Below, piece by piece: positions 1 through 10,421 of a DNA stretch of 64,000 nucleotides. The notes below the pieces were generated by a model, which was given only the letters and a program-made list of their open reading frames with translations, was not told the DNA's origin and searched no databases. Source of the DNA: Nostocaceae cyanobacterium (lineage in GTDB: Bacteria > Cyanobacteriota > Cyanobacteriia > Cyanobacteriales > Nostocaceae); contig JASJCY010000005.1 in assembly GCA_030065825.1 (NCBI GenBank), positions 1 through 64,000 on the forward strand, in the 5' to 3' direction. The translations under genes and the position numbers were made by a program. Positions within the stretch are counted from its first letter, which is position 1. Each line of letters begins with the position of its first letter.

Positions 1-232
1 AGTAAACTATGCGGGGTTAATAAGGAAAGAACAAAGTTTTTTCTCCCCCCTCTTCCCCCTCTTCCCCCTCTTCCCCCTCTTCCCCCTCTTCCCCCTCTCC
101 CCCCTCTCTGCCTTTACCCCGCAAAGTTGGTGTGGTGGACTACTAGAAGGGTATCGCTACACGGGAAAACCCCATTTACGTTGGGCTATAAAACCCTCTT
201 AGCCCATGTAGATGGGCTTAGTTCGTATAACC
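1..232. repeat. Intergenic; 9-bp tandem CTTCCCCCT repeat
   Basis: No gene is visible. Positions about 42-115 hold roughly seven copies of a pyrimidine-only 9-mer, CTTCCCCCT, ending in C/T-rich sequence. A purine-strand relative (GAAGAGGGG type) occurs near 1545-1600 and another near 8265-8330. The 130-232 stretch has no strong signal. Confidence 0.7.
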
Positions 233-1384
233 CTACCCTTCTAGGGTTTGGGTATTTTTGAAAAAATGGGATGCTCCCGGGTAACTTATATTACCAGCAG
301 CCCAATGGCTGAGTTGTTCTGGGGTGCGATGTCCGGCAATTGTCTCAGCCACAGCTAAACCCAACAATGCCCCAAATTTAAACCCATGTCCAGAAAAGCC
401 AGACATCAGCCATGATTTACCCCTAGACTCAACAATAAAATGCTCCTGGGGTGCTACTGTATAAAAACAGGTACGGGCATTTTGCAACTGGTAATGGTCA
501 AAGTCTTGCAAGCGTTGCTGACACAATTGATAAATTGTACGAGCTTCCTCCTCCATGGCAATTCTGTCGCAGTCTGGGTTACCTGTTAAGGTAAAACTAT
601 GATCGGCAGCCTTAATATTAGTTCCAGCCACAGGAGGCACCAAATAGAAACCGCATTTAGGATCGATATCCAGAACCATCGGTATCTTTGCCCACTGTCC
701 TATTTTATCAGCTGGCGATCGCAAATAAACCAGTACTTGACGTGATGGTGTCACTCGTTGACTAAAATCTAGCAATAGTCGCTCAACCCAAGGTCCAGCG
801 GCAATAATTAAGATATCTGCATTCACCCTATTCCCATTTTCTAAGACAATTTGGGCATTTTCCAGGTCTACTTCCCGCACTAATGTTTGGGTATGAAATT
901 TAACTCCTTTTTTGTCCAAGTACTGTAGCATGGTAGCAATAATTTCCTCTGCCAATAAAACGCCACCACTATCAAGATAAAAGGCACTTTCTACGCCATC
1001 AAACCTCAATAGAGGGAAAGTCCTTTGTAGTTCCTGAGTTTCTAACCACTGCACAGATATACCCAACTTATCCAGATTTGCCGCCGAATCATGTGCCCAA
1101 TTTTGCCCAGCCGGGGCTAATACTAAAGTTCCAGTTTCAATGTAAAGTTGTTTACCAAGGTCTCTCCATAGTTGCTCCCATGCCCGGTAAGCATCAGCAA
1201 CCATCCTCGTGTAACCCAATTCACTACCATAGGGGAAGCGAATCAGACGCTGTTGGTCTACTGAAGAACCCAGAGGATTAGGTATTTCTCCTTGCTCATA
1301 GACAGTAACTTGATGTCCATCCCGTTCAAGTGCCCAAGCTACTGACATACCCATGATACCAGCACCCACAACCGTAACCTTCAT
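233..1384 (-). CDS. FAD-dependent oxidoreductase, SolA / monomeric sarcosine oxidase type
   Basis: Predicted flavoprotein oxidase of the DAO family, closest in motif pattern to N-methyl-tryptophan oxidase and monomeric sarcosine oxidase, which oxidise secondary amines and release H2O2. The N-terminus carries a Rossmann dinucleotide fold (VVGAGIMGMS). A GSS...QRLIRFPYG stretch follows, and the C-terminal part has NARTCFYT, whose Cys matches the residue that covalently holds FAD in this family, then GFSGHGFKFG. The frame extends upstream to a TTG at 1396, but ATG at 1384 starts directly at the Rossmann strand and is preferred. Length of about 383 residues is normal. It stands alone on the minus strand. 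The exact amine substrate cannot be told from sequence. Confidence 0.85.
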   Translation of the reverse strand: MKVTVVGAGIMGMSVAWALERDGHQVTVYEQGEIPNPLGSSVDQQRLIRFPYGSELGYTRMVADAYRAWEQLWRDLGKQLYIETGTLVLAPAGQNWAHDSAANLDKLGISVQWLETQELQRTFPLLRFDGVESAFYLDSGGVLLAEEIIATMLQYLDKKGVKFHTQTLVREVDLENAQIVLENGNRVNADILIIAAGPWVERLLLDFSQRVTPSRQVLVYLRSPADKIGQWAKIPMVLDIDPKCGFYLVPPVAGTNIKAADHSFTLTGNPDCDRIAMEEEARTIYQLCQQRLQDFDHYQLQNARTCFYTVAPQEHFIVESRGKSWLMSGFSGHGFKFGALLGLAVAETIAGHRTPEQLSHWAAGNISYPGASHFFKNTQTLEG

Positions 1385-1396
1385 AAACACACCCAA

Positions 1397-1876
1397 ATAG
1401 TTGTATTACATTTGGCATTATGTCACAGTAAAACTACGTTAAAGCCTGATTTTTGAGAAAATCACAAAAAAGAGGGGTTATTTAGAGCGGAAATATTACT
1501 CCTGTCCCGCTAGAAGATTACCGAATTGAGTGAGACGACCAAGAGGGGGAAGAGGGAGAAGAGTAGGAAGAGGGGGAAGAGTGGGAAGAGGGGGAGAAAT
1601 TTTTATAGATAATCTTAGAATGGGAAGGGAGTAGTTTAGCTGGAACAGCAAGAAGCTTCTCACCTACCCGCTAGGGAGGTGATGAGATGTAGCAAGATCC
1701 CGAAGGGTATTGCGAGTGAGTTGACGACAATCCCAAAAACGCTCCGGCACAGCACGAGTTTTTGGGATAGGTCGGAAACGAACGGTTATTATTTGGGACT
1801 ATCTTGATTTTCTATGTATTTTCGTAGGGTAGAAACGGTGACACAACCACAGCAGGAGTCGCTGAGAAGCCCACAC
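1397..1876. other. Intergenic with purine-rich 9-bp repeats
   Basis: No convincing gene is present. Positions about 1540-1600 contain a GAAGAGGGG-like purine repeat, the complement of the one at 42-115. The 1640-1870 part is a mosaic including CCGAAGGGTAT and an inverted pair around CCCAAAAACGCT / CGAGTTTTTGGG (1732-1768), which looks like another dispersed element. Confidence 0.45.
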
Positions 1877-3256
1877 TTACAGCTTGCTGAAGTGTGGGAG
1901 TATGTCACCTCGCATATAGAGGACTGGAGTAGCAAAGTCTGGCTGATCTAAGCCAACTTCTATAGAAATAGCATTGCGGGTGGTCTGAATCGCAGCATCT
2001 ACTGGCCAGCCGAGAGCAAGGGTGCGGTAGAACTCGTCAGTAAAGAGTTTAGCCGTATTATCAAGAATGGGATATTGCATGGCAACCACTGCTGGAATTC
2101 CCCGTTGCACCAAATTAGGCGCGATACCTGCGAATATCTCGTTGGAAGAGACTGCCGCACCTTCACAAGAATTCAGTACAGCTAATCCCAAACTGCGATT
2201 ACCCAGGAAGAAGCTAGCAAATCCTTCATCGTCCAACATTTTGGCTGTGCCATCCTGATCTACTAGGGCAATAGAACCTTTATCGTTTTCAAAACTGCCG
2301 TGACCGATAAAGTGGAAAACGTTGTAAGGCTTTTCTCGCAACTTTTGATTGATATTGCGGATGGTAGCTTCATGCAGCACGTCTAATTCAATCTGACCTG
2401 CCTTAATGTGTCTAAAGAGTGCATCTTTAATTAAGTGTTCTTCTCCATCGGCATCTAACTTGGCTAAATCTGTAGGACTGGAAATGACGAGGAGGATTTT
2501 GAGGGGCAGGCTAGTAGCTTTGAGTTCACGTTGTTGCAGTGGAACGTCAATATAACGTGACAGTACGGTTTGAGGGTTATTTGCCAGGAAGCTGTTAGTG
2601 CCCTTATCGTAGAGAAATTCCCAGGGCAGTTTGGCTAGTTCAGGAGACTTAAACACCAGACGCAAGCGTACACCACATTGAGATGTTTCTGCGTCTGCCA
2701 TTGTAGCTCTTAACTGACTGCGAATGTTTGTAGGGAAAAGCACTTGGTAAAATTTGTCCCCCAATCTTTTTAGTAATTTACTATTTGTCTTTTTCTCCTC
2801 AATTAGCTGTAATGTAAGGTCTATCTCGTTCATTTCCAGCCGAAACTCATCCCATATGTCACCTTGATCTGAACACACACGAATCTTATTGTCATCTGTT
2901 ACAAGCACCTGAAAATCATGGTAAGCGGGATATGGCATCTGATTTATAGCATTAAATCTCTCTTCCCTTTCCTCATTCGTAATTGGCAAAATATCTTGAA
3001 TTACCTTTGAAAATAATTTAATTCTTCTGTGGAACTTGCCTTTTTCAAAGAAATCAATTATTTGATGGTACTTAAAGAAATCGCGAACATCAGTGTTAGT
3101 AGATTTACCGCTAACTACAATTGTTGGTATTTTTAATCTATATGCTTTTTTAACTAAAGCTATTCCGAGCATTTCTGAGATGCTTGGCAGAGCTATATCA
3201 GCAATCAAGAGGTTCCGCCCGTTCCACAAACCAAGATGTCCATCCCACAAAACCAT
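1877..3256 (-). CDS. CHAT-domain (caspase-like) protein with N-terminally clipped receiver domain
   Basis: The C-terminal half is a CHAT domain, a caspase/separase-like peptidase fold. The catalytic His lies in FHFIGHG (about residue 320) and the catalytic Cys in LNSCEGA (about 365), followed by the usual GIPAVVAMQYPI segment. The first 70 residues look like the second half of a response-regulator receiver: LLIADIALP with the phospho-acceptor Asp, TIVVSG, and a Lys in FEKGKF. The first strand and acidic pair of a receiver are absent. A stop codon lies directly before the TTG/ATG start, and 25-165 bp upstream there is a dispersed GC-rich repeat. N-terminal truncation is therefore likely. CHAT proteins often act in signalling or cell-death pathways; the partner is unknown. 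Start chosen: ATG 3256. Confidence 0.8.
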   Translation of the reverse strand: MVLWDGHLGLWNGRNLLIADIALPSISEMLGIALVKKAYRLKIPTIVVSGKSTNTDVRDFFKYHQIIDFFEKGKFHRRIKLFSKVIQDILPITNEEREERFNAINQMPYPAYHDFQVLVTDDNKIRVCSDQGDIWDEFRLEMNEIDLTLQLIEEKKTNSKLLKRLGDKFYQVLFPTNIRSQLRATMADAETSQCGVRLRLVFKSPELAKLPWEFLYDKGTNSFLANNPQTVLSRYIDVPLQQRELKATSLPLKILLVISSPTDLAKLDADGEEHLIKDALFRHIKAGQIELDVLHEATIRNINQKLREKPYNVFHFIGHGSFENDKGSIALVDQDGTAKMLDDEGFASFFLGNRSLGLAVLNSCEGAAVSSNEIFAGIAPNLVQRGIPAVVAMQYPILDNTAKLFTDEFYRTLALGWPVDAAIQTTRNAISIEVGLDQPDFATPVLYMRGDILPHFSKL

Positions 3257-3283
3257 CAACTAATTGAAAATATGAAGGTTTGA

Positions 3284-3420
3284 AGCCTGCGTAGGCAGAG
3301 AGAAGTTGGCGGTGTCGGTTTCCGTCCCCGAAGTTTGCTCAACGCGGGGAACCCGCGCACGCAACTTCTCTTCGCCAAACTTCGGGGCTTTGTTTGTATA
3401 GCTTTACTCTTCTAGGGTAT
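3284..3420 (-). repeat. GC-rich dispersed repeat, copy 1
   Basis: This block matches, in inverted orientation and with indels, the block at 63768-63995 at the window end. Shared landmarks are GCCTACGCAGGC, GCCCCGAAGTTTGGCGAAG, AAGTTGCGTGCGC, and a CTAGAAGGGTA-like edge. Related pieces occur near 62500-62640 and 31110-31165. It lies just upstream of the clipped CHAT gene. Confidence 0.7.
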
Positions 3421-3526
3421 AGATGCAAGATATGAGGTAAGGTTAAATTTGTGTACTACCCGTAGGGAGGTGAACCTGCAGGTCTACACTCAACTGAAAA
3501 CCGCTATAAATGTAACTAGATTTGAT

Positions 3527-5305
3527 ATGACATTAGTCACAAAACTGCACAAATTATTAATTTTCCAGTCTGGGAAATCATCTCGAAATCAGATAATTTT
3601 TTGGTTTACTTTTAGTATAACTTTCGCTGTTATTTACGCAATTTTAGGATTACAACAAGCATTTAGCCGTGAATATGTAGTTCAAGATGATGCACGACAA
3701 CATGTATTTTGGATGGCACGTTTTTTAGATCCTAATTTGTTTCCCAATGATTTGATTGCAGATTATTTTCAATCAGTTGCTCCCCTAGGATACTCCAGTC
3801 TTTACCATTTAATGGCATCAGTTGGTATTAATCCTTTGCTATTTAGTAAACTGCTACCGTTAATAGTAGGAATAATATTGACAGGATACTGTTTTGGTGT
3901 GTCTATGCAAATTTTTCCAGTACCAATTACTGGATTTATTGCCTGTTTGATGTTAAATCAAAATCTTTGGATGAAAGATGATTTAGCTTCTGGTACTGCT
4001 AGAGCGTTTGTATATCCTTTATTGCTAGCTTTTTTATATTACTTATTACGTAAATCTTTATTACCTTGTTTAGTATCAATTGTACTTTTAGGAGTATTTT
4101 ATCCCCAATATGTATTTATATCTGCTGGTATTTTAATTCTGCGACTGGGGAATTGGAACAAGAGAAATTTTGGTTTTTCTGCACAAAAAAATGACTATAT
4201 ATTCTGTGCATTTGGCTTAGGAGTAGCATTTTTGGTGATGTTACCCTACGCGCTCAAATCATCAGAATTTGCACCATTAATTACCCTAGCGCAAGCAAAA
4301 CAATTACCAGAATTATTTCCCGGAGGACGTTCTGTTTATTTTAATGATAATCCTTTAATATATTTTCTAGGTAAAGGGCGTAGTGGTATGTTATCACCAT
4401 GGTTTTTTGCACCTGTAACCCTTTGTGGTGCTTTGGTATTGCCCCCTCTAATCCGAAATAATCCTAAATTTCCTTTACTTAAAAAATTGACTGGTGAAAT
4501 TGTAGTTTTACCACAAATACTAATCACATCAGTCACAATGTTTGTAATTGCTCATCTTTTATTATTTAGACTTTATCTTCCTAGTCGATATGTTGGTTAC
4601 AGTTTCCGAATTGTGATTACACTTTCTGCTGCAATCGCACTCACAACTATTTTGGATGCTGTGTTATCAAATGCATCTACACCATCTACAAAATATAATT
4701 ACTTCCGCAAAGTATTTGCCCTTAGTTTCACTATAATGCTGAGTATTGTATTACTTTTTTATTATCCCTGTTTCTTAAAAAAGTTTCCTAAAACTGCTTA
4801 CGTCAAGGGTTCTTTTCCATTTCTATATGAATTCTTTCAACAACAGCCAAAAGATACTTTAATTGCTTCTTTAACAGAAGAAGTTAATAATTTACCAACA
4901 TTTTCGCAACGCTCAATCTTGGCAGGGAGAGAATACGCTATTCCTTGGCAATTTGGTTACTACAGTAAATTTCGTCAGCGCACTTTCGACTTAATAAAAG
5001 CTCATTACAGTCCTAATATAGTAGATGCAAAAAATCTAATTCAAAAATATGGAGTCAATTTTTTCTTATTAGAATCTGGGACATTTACACCAAAGTACAT
5101 CAAAAAAAATAAATGGCTAAAGCAATATGTTAATAGTGATATGAATCAGGATAATTTAGTGCAATTAACTACTGATGTTTTCCAAAGATTGCAGCAGGGA
5201 AATGTACCAGCTTTAGCAAATATTGCACCAAATTGTACTGTGGTAAAAATTCAAAATTTTGTGGTGATAGATGCTAAATGTATCATCAAAATGAGGAATG
5301 AATAA
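3527..5305 (+). CDS. Polytopic membrane protein, possibly GT-C-type glycosyltransferase
   Basis: About 590 residues with roughly ten to twelve hydrophobic helices, starting at IIFWFTFSITFAVIYAIL. The first extracytoplasmic loop has an acidic motif (VVQDDARQHVFW) of the type seen in GT-C fold transferases that use lipid-linked sugars. The last 150 residues are soluble (LYEFFQQQPKDTLIASL onward), also common in that group. Family assignment is inference; no specific family is recognised. An upstream in-frame TTG at 3449 exists, but ATG 3527 is the better start because the preceding codons overlap an AACTGAAAACCGCTATAAA repeat. Codons are AT-rich. It is monocistronic. Confidence 0.7.
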   Translation: MTLVTKLHKLLIFQSGKSSRNQIIFWFTFSITFAVIYAILGLQQAFSREYVVQDDARQHVFWMARFLDPNLFPNDLIADYFQSVAPLGYSSLYHLMASVGINPLLFSKLLPLIVGIILTGYCFGVSMQIFPVPITGFIACLMLNQNLWMKDDLASGTARAFVYPLLLAFLYYLLRKSLLPCLVSIVLLGVFYPQYVFISAGILILRLGNWNKRNFGFSAQKNDYIFCAFGLGVAFLVMLPYALKSSEFAPLITLAQAKQLPELFPGGRSVYFNDNPLIYFLGKGRSGMLSPWFFAPVTLCGALVLPPLIRNNPKFPLLKKLTGEIVVLPQILITSVTMFVIAHLLLFRLYLPSRYVGYSFRIVITLSAAIALTTILDAVLSNASTPSTKYNYFRKVFALSFTIMLSIVLLFYYPCFLKKFPKTAYVKGSFPFLYEFFQQQPKDTLIASLTEEVNNLPTFSQRSILAGREYAIPWQFGYYSKFRQRTFDLIKAHYSPNIVDAKNLIQKYGVNFFLLESGTFTPKYIKKNKWLKQYVNSDMNQDNLVQLTTDVFQRLQQGNVPALANIAPNCTVVKIQNFVVIDAKCIIKMRNE

Positions 5306-5309
5306 TTAT

Positions 5310-5465
5310 AAATTTGTAGGGGCGCAATGCTTGCGCCCATGGAATTTGTAGGGGCGCAATGCTTGCGCCCATGATTTATAAATTAGGAATTTGTAGGGGT
5401 AAAATGCTTGCGCCCATGATTTATAAATTAGGAATTTGTAGGGGTGCAATGCTTGCACCCAGGAG
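5310..5465. repeat. Four tandem copies of a palindromic GGGCGCAATGCTTGCGCCC unit
   Basis: AATTTGTAGGGGCGCAATG followed by CTTGCGCCCATG is repeated four times with short spacers (copies near 5312, 5344, 5391 and 5435). The core GGGCGCAA/TTGCGCCC can form a hairpin. Inverted single copies occur at about 6162-6183 and 16885-16912. Confidence 0.85.
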
Positions 5466-5538
5466 TTATGAATTAGGAATTCAAAATTAGGAGTTTTTAA
5501 TTTTTAATTTTTAATTGTACTGATAATTGGTAACTGAT

Positions 5539-6120
5539 ATGACAAACCCCAAAACAGATAAATGGCTAGAAATTGGTAAAATTCTTGCACCCCAAGGTTT
5601 GCGTGGAGAAATGCGAGTTTCCCCGGACACCGACTTCCCCGAAAGATTTGAAGTACCGGGAACTCGTTGGTTGTTACATTCTGGCGAAAAGCAGCCAAAA
5701 GCAGTGGAATTACTATCAGGACGTTATATAGAAAGCAAAAATTTATATATTATCAAAATTGCGGGGGTAGAGAATCGTAACCAAGCAGAAGAATTGCGTG
5801 GGTGTAAATTATTAGTTCCAGAAAGCGATCGCCCAAAATTAGAAGAAGGTGAATATTATGTCCTTGATTTAATTGGTGTACAAGTCTTTATGCAGGAGAC
5901 AGGGAAATTCATCGGGACGGTGGTAGATGTTATTTCTGCGGGGAATGATTTATTGGAAGTAGAGTTACAACAAGAAGAAGGGGAAACTGGGAAAGTAACC
6001 AATCATAAAAAATCAGCCAAAAAAGTTTTAATCCCATTTGTGGAAGCGATTGCACCTGTGGTTGATTTAGAGTCAGGGAGAATTGAAATTACACCACCAC
6101 CAGGTTTATTGGAAATTTAG
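5539..6120 (+). CDS. rimM: Ribosome maturation factor RimM
   Basis: RimM binds ribosomal protein S19 and helps mature the head of the 30S subunit. The N-terminal RimM domain is clear ([19 protein letters not shown], then the PGTRWLL strand and [23 protein letters not shown]). The C-terminal PRC-barrel-like part has [13 protein letters not shown] and ends [28 protein letters not shown], a typical RimM ending. An in-frame TTG lies at 5527, but ATG 5539 is preferred. It is convergent with gyrB, with a 19-bp GGGCGCAA hairpin between them. There is no trmD or rplS next to it, as is usual in cyanobacteria. Confidence 0.95.
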   Translation: MTNPKTDKWLEIGKILAPQGLRGEMRVSPDTDFPERFEVPGTRWLLHSGEKQPKAVELLSGRYIESKNLYIIKIAGVENRNQAEELRGCKLLVPESDRPKLEEGEYYVLDLIGVQVFMQETGKFIGTVVDVISAGNDLLEVELQQEEGETGKVTNHKKSAKKVLIPFVEAIAPVVDLESGRIEITPPPGLLEI

Positions 6121-6159
6121 ATGCATATTATGGTTCTTCAACACAATATTACAATACTT

Positions 6160-6184
6160 TTGGGCGCAAGCATTGCGCCCCTAC
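6160..6184. terminator. Hairpin between convergent rimM and gyrB
   Basis: GGGCGCAA-GCA-TTGCGCCC forms an 8-bp GC-rich stem between two convergent genes and could end transcription in either direction. It is also a member of the dispersed GGGCGCAA family, so a terminator role is inferred from position only. Confidence 0.4.
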
Positions 6185-6187
6185 TAA

Positions 6188-8167
<1,980 letters not shown>

Positions 8168-8264
8168 TCAAAAAGTAAAAACACTCCAAGATTGTAACAC
8201 AAAAGCCTTGCTGGCGAATATAAGCGGATTAGATGATAAATTTATGAAGGGGATGTACCTCGAT

Positions 8265-8330
8265 GGGAGAGGGGGAGACAAGGGAGAGGGGGAAGACAAG
8301 GGAGAGGGGGAAGACAAGGGAGAGGGAGAG
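8265..8330. repeat. 18-bp purine-rich tandem repeat before miaA
   Basis: About three and a half copies of GGGAGAGGGGGAAGACAA lie immediately upstream of miaA. The last copy (GGGAGAGGGAGAG) ends 8 bases before the ATG and probably doubles as its Shine-Dalgarno region. Confidence 0.8.
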
Positions 8331-8337
8331 ATGACAA

Positions 8338-9252
8338 ATGACAAAATTAATCGTAATTTGTGGTGGGACTGCGACGGGAAAATCAGGTCTGGCTTTGGCT
8401 TTGGCGATGCGGTTAGGAACGGTAATCATTAGCGCGGATTCCCGTCAAGTATATCGCGAGTTTAATATTGGAACCGCTAAACCAAACCTTGAGGAGCAAA
8501 AGTTGGTTCCACACTATCTCATAGATATCTGCAATCCCACAGAGAATATGACAGTAGCAGATTACCAGGAACAAGCACAAGGGTTAATTGCCTGCTGTGC
8601 TTGTTCTCCCCTCCTCGTGGGTGGTACTGGCTTATACATCAAATCTGTGACCCGGGGAATGAAGATTCCCAGGGTAGCACCACAACCACAATTGCGATCG
8701 CAACTGGCATCTTTGTCACAGGTACAACTTTACAAAATGTTGGAACAAGTAGATTCTGCTGCATCAGCAAAAATTCACCCTAATGATAATGTACGGACTT
8801 TAAGGGCATTAGAGGTATTTTATGTTACTGGTTGTCCCATTTCTGCCCAGCAAGGAGAAAACCCCCCAAGTTATCCGATTCTGCAAATTGGTTTAGATTG
8901 TGAACCTGATATTTTGACTCACCGAATTGCCCAACGTACTGAAAAAATGATAGCAGATGGGTTAGTCAAAGAAGTAGAATATCTTTGCCAAAAATACGGT
9001 GTTGATTTGCCTTTGTTAAATACCTTGGGATACCAAGAAATTAAGCAATATTTACTGGGGGATATTTCCTTAGAAACAGCCATAGAACTAACGGTTTTGC
9101 ATACTCGTCAATTTGCTAAACGTCAAGGTACTTGGTTTCGTGCAGTTCCAGAAATTGAATGGTTTGATGCCGAAAATCCGAATTTGTTAGAACAGGTTTG
9201 GCAACGAGTTCAACAGTTTAGCACTGATTTCGGTGAAGAGGGCGTTGCATAA
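8338..9252 (+). CDS. miaA: tRNA dimethylallyltransferase MiaA
   Basis: Transfers a dimethylallyl group from DMAPP to adenosine 37 of tRNAs that read UNN codons. The P-loop is GGTATGKS (residues 9-16), followed by the ISADSRQVYREFNIGTAKP signature, PHYLIDICNP, LLVGGTGLYI, and the C-terminal RQFAKRQGTWFR. Length 304 is typical. Start ATG 8338; an ATG at 8331 is in another frame. The last codons (EEGVA-stop) fall inside the left end of a dispersed inverted-repeat element, so the present stop codon comes from that element. Confidence 0.96.
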   Translation: MTKLIVICGGTATGKSGLALALAMRLGTVIISADSRQVYREFNIGTAKPNLEEQKLVPHYLIDICNPTENMTVADYQEQAQGLIACCACSPLLVGGTGLYIKSVTRGMKIPRVAPQPQLRSQLASLSQVQLYKMLEQVDSAASAKIHPNDNVRTLRALEVFYVTGCPISAQQGENPPSYPILQIGLDCEPDILTHRIAQRTEKMIADGLVKEVEYLCQKYGVDLPLLNTLGYQEIKQYLLGDISLETAIELTVLHTRQFAKRQGTWFRAVPEIEWFDAENPNLLEQVWQRVQQFSTDFGEEGVA

Positions 9253-9388
9253 ATGTGGGATGATTTTGATGGTTTTGTAGGATGAGCATCTTGGTTTGTG
9301 GAACGGGCATCCCTGCCCGTTTTCTATATTTCTAAGGCAGGTAAGATGCCTACCCCACTCATATTCATCCCTTAATTCAGCAATGCCG
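9241..9388. repeat. MITE-like element GGCGTTGC...GCAATGCC, copy a
   Basis: A ~148-bp non-coding element with imperfect terminal inverted repeats: left GGCGTTGCATAAATGTGGGA, right TTAATTCAGCAATGCC. It carries an internal ACGGGCATCCCTGCCCGT hairpin. Relatives lie at 14212-14305 (inverted), 62445-62752 (with extra DNA inside), and as sequence-diverged members at 20648-20773, 24532-24711 and 42214-42400. Termini resemble IS5-family (IS903-type) ends by my recollection; no transposase is present. Confidence 0.75.
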
Positions 9389-9514
9389 TGAAGAGATAAT
9401 CAGAATCAATTGATACTTAACATTGAGTAACAATTATTTAATTCCAATTGTTTATATAAACACTAATATAAATATTGAATGCTAAGGTACAAAATAACTA
9501 TTTTTATCTTACAC

Positions 9515-10201
9515 ATGAAAAAACTAGTACTCAACGGTTTGGCATCTTCCGGATTTCTTTTGCAAGCAACTAAAAGCAAAATTCTGCAAGCAGGATTGGC
9601 AATGGCTTTTATGCTATCATTTATAGCTAAACCTGCTTATGCTCACCATCCCTTTGGGGGAGGAACTCCCACCAACCTTTTTGAAGGTTTTATGTCTGGT
9701 TTGGGACACCCAATAATCGGTATTGACCATTTTACCTTTGTTGTAGCGGTGGGATTACTGGCTGCCCTAAAACCCAGAGGCGGAATTTTTGTTCCCATTG
9801 CCTTTATTATCGCTACTTTAGCCGGAACAGGTATTCACCTACAAAGCTTAGATTTACCTGCACCAGAAATTGTTATCTCTGCATCTGTGCTAGGATTTGG
9901 GATTATGCTGGCGATGAAAGACAGTCCTAATTTAGGATGGTTAATTGGAACAGCAGCAATAGCCGGAATCTTTCACGGTTACGCTTACGGAGAGGCAATT
10001 GTAGGTGCCCAGATGACTCCTTTAGTGGCTTACCTCGCAGGTTTCGCCATTATTCAATTAATTGTATCCTTAATTGCCTTCCAAGTTGGTAAATTAACCT
10101 TGAGGAGAATTGCAGATCAACCTTCTCTAATGTTGCGCTTTGCGGGATTTACCATTGCTGGTGTTGGTGCGGCTTTCCTCTCTTCAGCACTACTGGCTTA
10201 G
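9515..10201 (+). CDS. hupE: HupE/UreJ-family metal permease
   Basis: Small secondary transporter thought to bring in nickel or cobalt for hydrogenase, urease or cobalamin. After a cleavable-looking N-terminus (ending AKPAYAHH) come the family signatures HHPFGG, LGHPIIGIDHF and HGYAYGE, with about six hydrophobic helices. The mature N-terminal His pair is typical. ATG 9515 is preferred over an earlier TTG-like start at 9479 because the signal peptide starts with MKKLVLNG. No cobalamin riboswitch was recognised upstream. No hydrogenase or urease genes lie nearby, so the metal is unassigned. Confidence 0.9.
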   Translation: MKKLVLNGLASSGFLLQATKSKILQAGLAMAFMLSFIAKPAYAHHPFGGGTPTNLFEGFMSGLGHPIIGIDHFTFVVAVGLLAALKPRGGIFVPIAFIIATLAGTGIHLQSLDLPAPEIVISASVLGFGIMLAMKDSPNLGWLIGTAAIAGIFHGYAYGEAIVGAQMTPLVAYLAGFAIIQLIVSLIAFQVGKLTLRRIADQPSLMLRFAGFTIAGVGAAFLSSALLA

Positions 10202-10421
10202 TTTGGGGTCTAGCACCCCCGTCGCTTTGGTAAAAAACATTCCCAGATTTGACGGTGGGACAGGCATCCTTGCCTGTCTAACCACAATCAAGATGGGATG
10301 ATTTACAGCAGATTTCTAGAAGTGTGAAGTACAATTGGACGGGCAAGGATGCCCATCCCACAATAGGTACAGTACAATTGGACGGGCAAGGATGCCCATC
10401 CCACAATAGTTTGAATAACTG
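10202..10421. repeat. Three GGACGGGCAAGGATGCCCATCCCAC-type hairpins
   Basis: Units at about 10251-10281, 10337-10363 and 10378-10405. The two latter are near-identical direct repeats (GTACAATTGGACGGGCAAGG followed by ATGCCCATCCCACAATAG). The same hairpin family recurs near 9303, 14090, 14262, 14396, 22080, 44265, 44478, 60603 and 62665. Confidence 0.8.

Noticed and set aside
9253-9514. Cobalamin riboswitch before hupE
   Set aside because: No B12-box or expected stems; the space is mostly a MITE-like element and AT-rich spacer.
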